64,000 nt of DNA from Streptomyces acidiscabies. GTDB lineage: Bacteria; Actinomycetota; Actinomycetes; Streptomycetales; Streptomycetaceae. The stretch spans positions 4,050,001 through 4,114,000 of the forward strand of contig NZ_JAGJBY010000001.1 of the NCBI RefSeq assembly GCF_020010905.1. Reading direction: 5' to 3'. Below, piece after piece: positions 60,161 through 64,000 of this stretch. The notes beneath the pieces were generated by a model. It saw only the letters and a list, made by a program, of their open reading frames with translations. It made no database searches and was not told the DNA's origin. The position numbers were made by a program, and so were the translations under genes. Each line of letters begins with the position of its first letter. The first letter of the stretch is position 1.

Positions 60161-60580
60161 GTGACACCGGACACCGCGCGCCAGAAGCGCACCTCGCGGG
60201 GACCCGCCGTCCCGCTGCTGCTGGCCGCCGTTGCGGCGGTGGTCTGGCCGATGGCGTCCATCACTCCGCAGCCCCCGCGTCCCCGCCTGGGGTCTCGGCC
60301 GAGAAGCGAGGTATCCCCGGTGCCGGGCTCCAGAAGACCTTTCGGCTCGCGATGCCGGCTGATGTACGGGACGCCTCCTACCTGGTGGTCCCCGGTGACG
60401 GCAGCGCGGACAGCGGGCAAGACCTCTACCTGCGCTTCCGCACCACCCCTGCGGGGAGTTCGTGGAGAAGGCGCTCGTCGCAGCACGTGCGGGCGGCGGG
60501 GGTCGTGCTCTTCGCCGTCCCGGGATGCGGTCGTACTCATGTGCGAGGCGTGGCATACCCTTGGCGAAGACTGAGCCCGG
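60161..60580 (+). pseudogene. Decayed small secreted protein gene
   Basis: The sequence opens with MTPDTARQKRTSRGPAVPLL and a hydrophobic segment (LLAAVAAVVWPMA) like a signal peptide. A frameshift follows, and the second frame (about 60330-60460) reads GIPGAGLQKTFRLAMPADVR, DASYLVVPGDGSADSGQDLY and LRFRTTPAG. A second shift then gives EFVEKALVAARAGGG. The pattern (GIPG.GLQ..FR...P...ASYLVVP...GQDLYLRFRTTP.GL.EF) matches from memory small secreted proteins of Streptomyces. At least two frameshifts mean no functional product. Confidence 0.6.
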
Positions 60581-60601
60581 CCATTGCAGAACCGGCCGGG
60601 C
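60575..60601 (+). terminator. Hairpin after the decayed gene
   Basis: GCCCGGCC/GGCCGGGC (60575-60582 with 60594-60601) closes an 11-nt loop, followed by ATATTTG. Confidence 0.6.
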
Positions 60602-60626
60602 ATATTTGTGAACGGGGGGCAACACC

Positions 60627-62306
60627 ATGCGTGTTCGTCATGCCACTTCTCGGACCGCTGTTACGGCGACCTCGGCGGTCGTCGTTCTGTTGGGGTGTGT
60701 CTGTCTCAGCGGGTCTGCCGCTGCGGACAGCCAGGGGACGCTGCCCATCTCGGCGGACTGGCCGCGGGGGGAGATGGTCGTGGACGGTGTTCATCGGCAT
60801 GTCTTCATCAGCGATCCGAAGACCGATTCCGTGGTCGTCGCCGACTACACGGGCAAGGCCGTGGGGCGGATCGTCGGTGAGACCGGTGGTGACGGGATGG
60901 TGTTGAGTCAGGACTCCGGCACGCTCTACGTCGCCCTGCCCGGCGCCGACGCGATCTCCGCCGTCGACACGGTCACGTTCAAGGTGACCGCCCGCTACGC
61001 CACCGGCGCGCACACCGCCCCGCTGGACCTGGCCCTCGCCGGCGGCAAGCTCTGGTTCGGCTACGGCGAGTACGCCCGGGAGGGCGGCAACATCGGCTCC
61101 CTCGACCTCTCCGGCGCCGTCCCCGTCGTCACGCTGGACCAGTCGGGCGGGGTGCCCTGGGAGTCGGCGCCCCAGCTGACCACCACCCCCGGGGGCGACC
61201 GGGGAGTCCTCGTCGCGGGGAGCAAGGACCGCTCCCCGGAGGAACTCGCCGTCTACGACGTCTCCTCCGGCACGGCGCAGAGGCGCGCCTACCGCAAGGA
61301 GATCATGCCCGAGAGCCTCGGGGGCCAGGAGGACCTGGCCGTCTCGCCGGACGGGAACGAGATCGTCAGCGCGGACGGCGTCGAGGACTTCGTGACGAAC
61401 CTCCACCCCGACCTCTTCGGCGACAAGAGCAGCAGGCGCCTGCAGATCCAGGGCCAGCCGAACTCCGTCCAGTACGCGTCGAACGGCGCGCTGGCCGTGG
61501 GGGTCTGGTACGGCAGGAGCGGGGACACCTACGTCTACCGGCCGGGGGACAATCTGCCGGTCCGGGTCGTCGACACCGGCGACTACAACACCGTGCAGCC
61601 GCACGGCCTTGCCTGGGCGCCCGACGGCAGCAAGTTGTTCCTCCTCACCAGCGACGGTGCGAGCGGGAAGAACCTCGTCCTGCGGTCGGTCGACGACGCC
61701 TCCAAGGCGGTGACCAGGCTGAGCGTCAGCGCGCCCGCGAAGGCCCCGCTGGACAGGAAACTGACCCTGACCGGTACGTTCGGCTTCGCCCTGCCCGACC
61801 TTCCCGGCTCCCTGCCGGTCGAGGTGACGCGGACCGACCTCGCCTCGCCCAAGGGCAAGCCGCTCGGGACCCGTACGGTGTGGCTGTCGCGCGACCGTGT
61901 GTTCGGGATCGAGGACACCCCGGCGGCGGGCGGCAAGGTCACCTACACCCTTCGCTACCCCGGCGACGCCGCCCACGCTCCCGCGACCGCCACCGCCACG
62001 GTCGTCGTCCCGCGCAACAGGACGACGCTGGCCCTGACCGGGAACGCCAAGACCGTCACGGCGGGGAAGAACGCCACGCTGACCGCCAAGCTCGGCAGGA
62101 CGTGGAAGGAGCGCAAGGTCTCGGTCTACGCGCAACCGGCGGGCGGCGCGAAGAAGTTGGTGCGGTCTGCCGTGGTGAACCGTGACGGCAAGCTCGTCGT
62201 CGCGTACAGAATCACCAAGAACACGACGTTCACCGCGGTGTTCAGCGGCGACGCACGCACCGAACCCATGCAGGCGACGACCACGGTCAAGGCCGGCAGA
62301 CGCTGA
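60627..62306 (+). CDS. Secreted beta-propeller protein with Ig-like repeats
   Basis: A 559-residue secreted protein. The signal peptide ends near residue 33 (VCLSGSAAADSQG). Residues 40-360 are a YVTN-like propeller (HVFISDPKTDSVVVADYTGK, GTLYVALPGADAISAVDTVT, SPDGNEIVSADG, WAPDGSKLFLLTSDG). The C-terminal 180 residues form two Ig-like beta sandwiches (APAKAPLDRKLTLTGTFGFA; RTTLALTGNAKTVTAGKNAT). It is probably wall-associated, with adhesive or structural role. ATG at 60627, with GGGGGG upstream. Confidence 0.85.
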   Translation: MRVRHATSRTAVTATSAVVVLLGCVCLSGSAAADSQGTLPISADWPRGEMVVDGVHRHVFISDPKTDSVVVADYTGKAVGRIVGETGGDGMVLSQDSGTLYVALPGADAISAVDTVTFKVTARYATGAHTAPLDLALAGGKLWFGYGEYAREGGNIGSLDLSGAVPVVTLDQSGGVPWESAPQLTTTPGGDRGVLVAGSKDRSPEELAVYDVSSGTAQRRAYRKEIMPESLGGQEDLAVSPDGNEIVSADGVEDFVTNLHPDLFGDKSSRRLQIQGQPNSVQYASNGALAVGVWYGRSGDTYVYRPGDNLPVRVVDTGDYNTVQPHGLAWAPDGSKLFLLTSDGASGKNLVLRSVDDASKAVTRLSVSAPAKAPLDRKLTLTGTFGFALPDLPGSLPVEVTRTDLASPKGKPLGTRTVWLSRDRVFGIEDTPAAGGKVTYTLRYPGDAAHAPATATATVVVPRNRTTLALTGNAKTVTAGKNATLTAKLGRTWKERKVSVYAQPAGGAKKLVRSAVVNRDGKLVVAYRITKNTTFTAVFSGDARTEPMQATTTVKAGRR

Positions 62307-62360
62307 GCCGTCGGGGCGCCAGGCTCCACCACGACGTGTGATCCGGGGGAGGCCGGGCCG

Positions 62361-62387
62361 GGGACTGCGGCTTAGGGCGACAGTCCC
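62361..62387. terminator. Hairpin between convergent genes
   Basis: GGGACTG and CAGTCCC (62361-62367 with 62381-62387) form a 7-bp stem between the propeller gene and the convergent lipoprotein gene. Confidence 0.5.
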
Positions 62388-62408
62388 GGCGTGGCCGTTC
62401 GGTCGGGG

Positions 62409-63269
62409 CTACTGGCCGTCCTGGACCACGTCCCAGTGCTCGATGATCTTTCCGTCGACCACGCGGAAGAGGTCCGCGACCGCGTAGTCGGAGCTGAAGA
62501 CCCACACCAGGTCCCCGTCGGCGAGGGTGTTGCCGAAGCGGGTGGTGCCCCCGGTCGGGGTGGGGACGGTGGCGCCCTGCATCAGCTGCTTCAGCGGGCC
62601 CGTGCCGTTCGCGATCATCGGATTGTGCTGGTAGTAGCGCGGATCCCAGCTCTTGTCGATCACCGTCGCGTCGCCGTCGGAGAGCTTGCGGTACGCGGTG
62701 ACCGCGAGATTCTGGTTCGCCTCCTCCTGCGACTCCGAGAGGGCCGGTGCCCCCTTCGGATACCGGTACACGTCGTTGAACAGGGAGTTCCCGCTGGCCG
62801 TCTTCGCCGGGACGGTCTGCGTGATGCCCCAGTGCTCGGTCAGCTTGCCGTCGCGGACCCGGTAGAGGTCGACCTTCGCCTGGCCGGTCGCCTCGTTCGC
62901 CGGAGTGGCCGACGCGTGCCAGTGCACGGCCACCAGGTCGCCGTCGGCCGCCACGTGCTTGACGGTCGCCACCGCGCCGGGGATCTTCGCCTTGACGTTC
63001 TCGAACTCCTTGATCTGGCCCTCGGCCACGTCGCCGGAGCCGGCGAGCTTCTTCACCACGTCCATGTCGTTCTTGGCGAACGCCTCCGTGTACAGCCGCA
63101 GCACGAGCGCCTTGTCGGCTTCCTCCGAGGCGGAGGCCGAGGACGCGCGGGCGGCGCTGGAGGAGGGCGCCGCCGGCAGGGTGCGCGGGCCGGTCGAGGA
63201 CCCGGTGCCGCAGGCGGTCGCGAAGCAGGCCACGGCAGCGAGCCAGGGCAAGGTCTTGCGGTAGTTCAC
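62409..63269 (-). CDS. Lipoprotein with two SnoaL/NTF2-like domains
   Basis: A 286-residue lipoprotein with lipobox FATAC (Cys20) and a Ser/Ala/Thr-rich linker to about residue 50. Two NTF2-like domains follow: first ALVLRLYTEAFAKNDMDVVK ... VDLYRVRDGKLTEHWGI, then LAVTAYRKLSDGDATVIDKS ... DLFRVVDGKIIEHWDV. Single-domain relatives act as polyketide cyclases or bind small molecules; here the role outside the cell is unknown. The GTG at 63267-63269 follows AGGAG. The upstream open frame lacks a good start. Confidence 0.85.
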   Translation of the reverse strand: MNYRKTLPWLAAVACFATACGTGSSTGPRTLPAAPSSSAARASSASASEEADKALVLRLYTEAFAKNDMDVVKKLAGSGDVAEGQIKEFENVKAKIPGAVATVKHVAADGDLVAVHWHASATPANEATGQAKVDLYRVRDGKLTEHWGITQTVPAKTASGNSLFNDVYRYPKGAPALSESQEEANQNLAVTAYRKLSDGDATVIDKSWDPRYYQHNPMIANGTGPLKQLMQGATVPTPTGGTTRFGNTLADGDLVWVFSSDYAVADLFRVVDGKIIEHWDVVQDGQ

Positions 63270-63423
63270 GGGGGTCTCCTGGGTGCGCGTGGACGGTGTG
63301 ATCTGCACCGTTATTCCATCGCGCTCCCCTGAGGCATTCACTCCGCCGACCGGCGGGGTCGCCCCCGCCGACAGGCTGATCCCGGCCATCCGAAAGTGGT
63401 ACGACCCTCAGACCCTCAGACCT

Positions 63424-64000
63424 TCAGGGCGCGAGCAGGTACGCGCTGGTGATCGTCTCGCGGACCGTGTTGCCGCCCTTGTCCCTCAGGTCGACCCGGA
63501 AGGACGCGGCCTTGGCGCCGGCCGGATGCTTGACGGTCACCGAGCGGGCGCCCTTGGCATCGGTGGCGACGGCGAGCGGCTTCCAGGTGCGCCCGGCGTC
63601 GAAGGACACGGCCACCGTGAGAGCGGCGACCTGCCCGGACCCGGCGGCCGGGCCGGCGAGCCGGAGCGGGACCGCGAGGGTGCCGCCCGCCGGAGCCGTA
63701 CCGCGCAGACTGAGCTGCGGGGCGAGCCGCACCGTCGACAGCGGCAACCGCGCCGTACCGCCCGAGGCCGGCCGGGCCGAGGTGAACGTCCACACCCCCG
63801 TCACCTTCGTGCTGGTGGCGGTGTCCACGGCCGCGCGCCCCGCCTCGACGGTCAGGCGGTACGCGGCGGAGCCACCCGGCACCTCGGTGCTCAGCCAGTC
63901 CGTCGCGGCCCCTTCGGCGAGGACCCGCCCGCCGGACTCCAGCCGGGCGAACCCCTTGGCGACGACCGGTGACCCGGCATGCCCGCCACCGTCGACGAAC
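63424..64000 (-). CDS. C-terminal part of a large secreted protein (probably a subtilase-type protein), cut by window edge
   Basis: About 192 C-terminal residues are visible; the frame stays open to the right edge. The segment is beta-rich and resembles the Fn3-like or P-domain-like tails of Streptomyces S8 peptidases: FARLESGGRVLAEGAATDWL, GGSAAYRLTVEAGRAAV, VTGVWTFTSARPASGGTARL, VSFDAGRTWKPLAVATDAKG, FRVDLRDKGGNTVRETITSA. The catalytic part, if there is one, lies outside the window, so peptidase activity cannot be confirmed. An ATG within the frame at about 63880 is probably not the start. Confidence 0.6.
   Translation of the reverse strand, partial: FVDGGGHAGSPVVAKGFARLESGGRVLAEGAATDWLSTEVPGGSAAYRLTVEAGRAAVDTATSTKVTGVWTFTSARPASGGTARLPLSTVRLAPQLSLRGTAPAGGTLAVPLRLAGPAAGSGQVAALTVAVSFDAGRTWKPLAVATDAKGARSVTVKHPAGAKAASFRVDLRDKGGNTVRETITSAYLLAP

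Overview
The window is very GC-rich, with codon usage dominated by G or C in third positions. Its gene content points to a Streptomyces chromosome: a conservon (cvnABCD) cluster, DUF6397 and DUF5709 proteins, a type B L31 protein lacking the zinc ribbon, a short cysteine-type leader peptide before a sulfonate transporter, and remains of an actinomycete conjugative element. No rRNA or tRNA gene was recognised. Gene identities come from reading motifs by eye; no database search was run.

Region by region: 1-3.1 kb is a xylose locus, with a ROK repressor (cut by the window edge) and xylB on the minus strand, xylA divergent, and an imperfect palindrome between them. 3.3-9.1 kb holds small proteins and a coupled SWIM/SNF2 helicase pair. 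9.2-9.4 kb is a decayed methyltransferase. 9.6-15.4 kb is a MHYT membrane sensor followed by a conservon (sensor, LC7/roadblock, DUF742, GTPase), then an F420-type oxidoreductase and an orphan second roadblock protein. 15.5-21.6 kb is housekeeping: DUF6397, TesB thioesterase, a large DEAD-box helicase, a DUF457 membrane protein, L31 and DUF5709. 21.9-25.6 kb encodes a heterodimeric ABC exporter whose two ATPase halves carry complementary defects. 25.7-33.1 kb has an L,D-transpeptidase-like lipoprotein, a PNGase A-like secreted protein, a dicarboxylate symporter, a MarR regulator divergent from an ABC exporter, and an MltG-like transglycosylase. 33.1-36.0 kb is a sulfonate uptake operon preceded by a leader peptide with a recognisable leaderless promoter.

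36.2-54.7 kb is an accessory, rearranged zone. It contains a 29-bp tandem repeat array, a truncated large serine recombinase, an IS256-family element with clear terminal inverted repeats whose transposase is broken and itself carries two short palindromic insertions, an inverted pair of CRISPR-repeat-like sequences, a permease/WYL-regulator module, a 1560-residue YD-repeat (Rhs) polymorphic toxin with probable immunity gene, and a conjugation remnant (VirB4-like ATPase, small partner, 5'-truncated SCO6880-like protein) with several plasmid-type hypothetical genes, one of them frameshifted.

54.6-64.0 kb returns to chromosomal-type genes: a beta-propeller protein, a two-component system beside an MMPL transporter, a decayed secreted-protein gene, a second propeller protein with Ig-like repeats, a double SnoaL-like lipoprotein, and the C-terminal end of a secreted protein cut by the window edge.

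The most interesting points are the leader peptide with its leaderless promoter and possible attenuator hairpins ahead of the sulfonate operon, the ABC exporter with one intact and one dead composite ATP site, the nested insertion history around the IS256 copy, and the Rhs toxin/immunity pair next to a decaying conjugative element.
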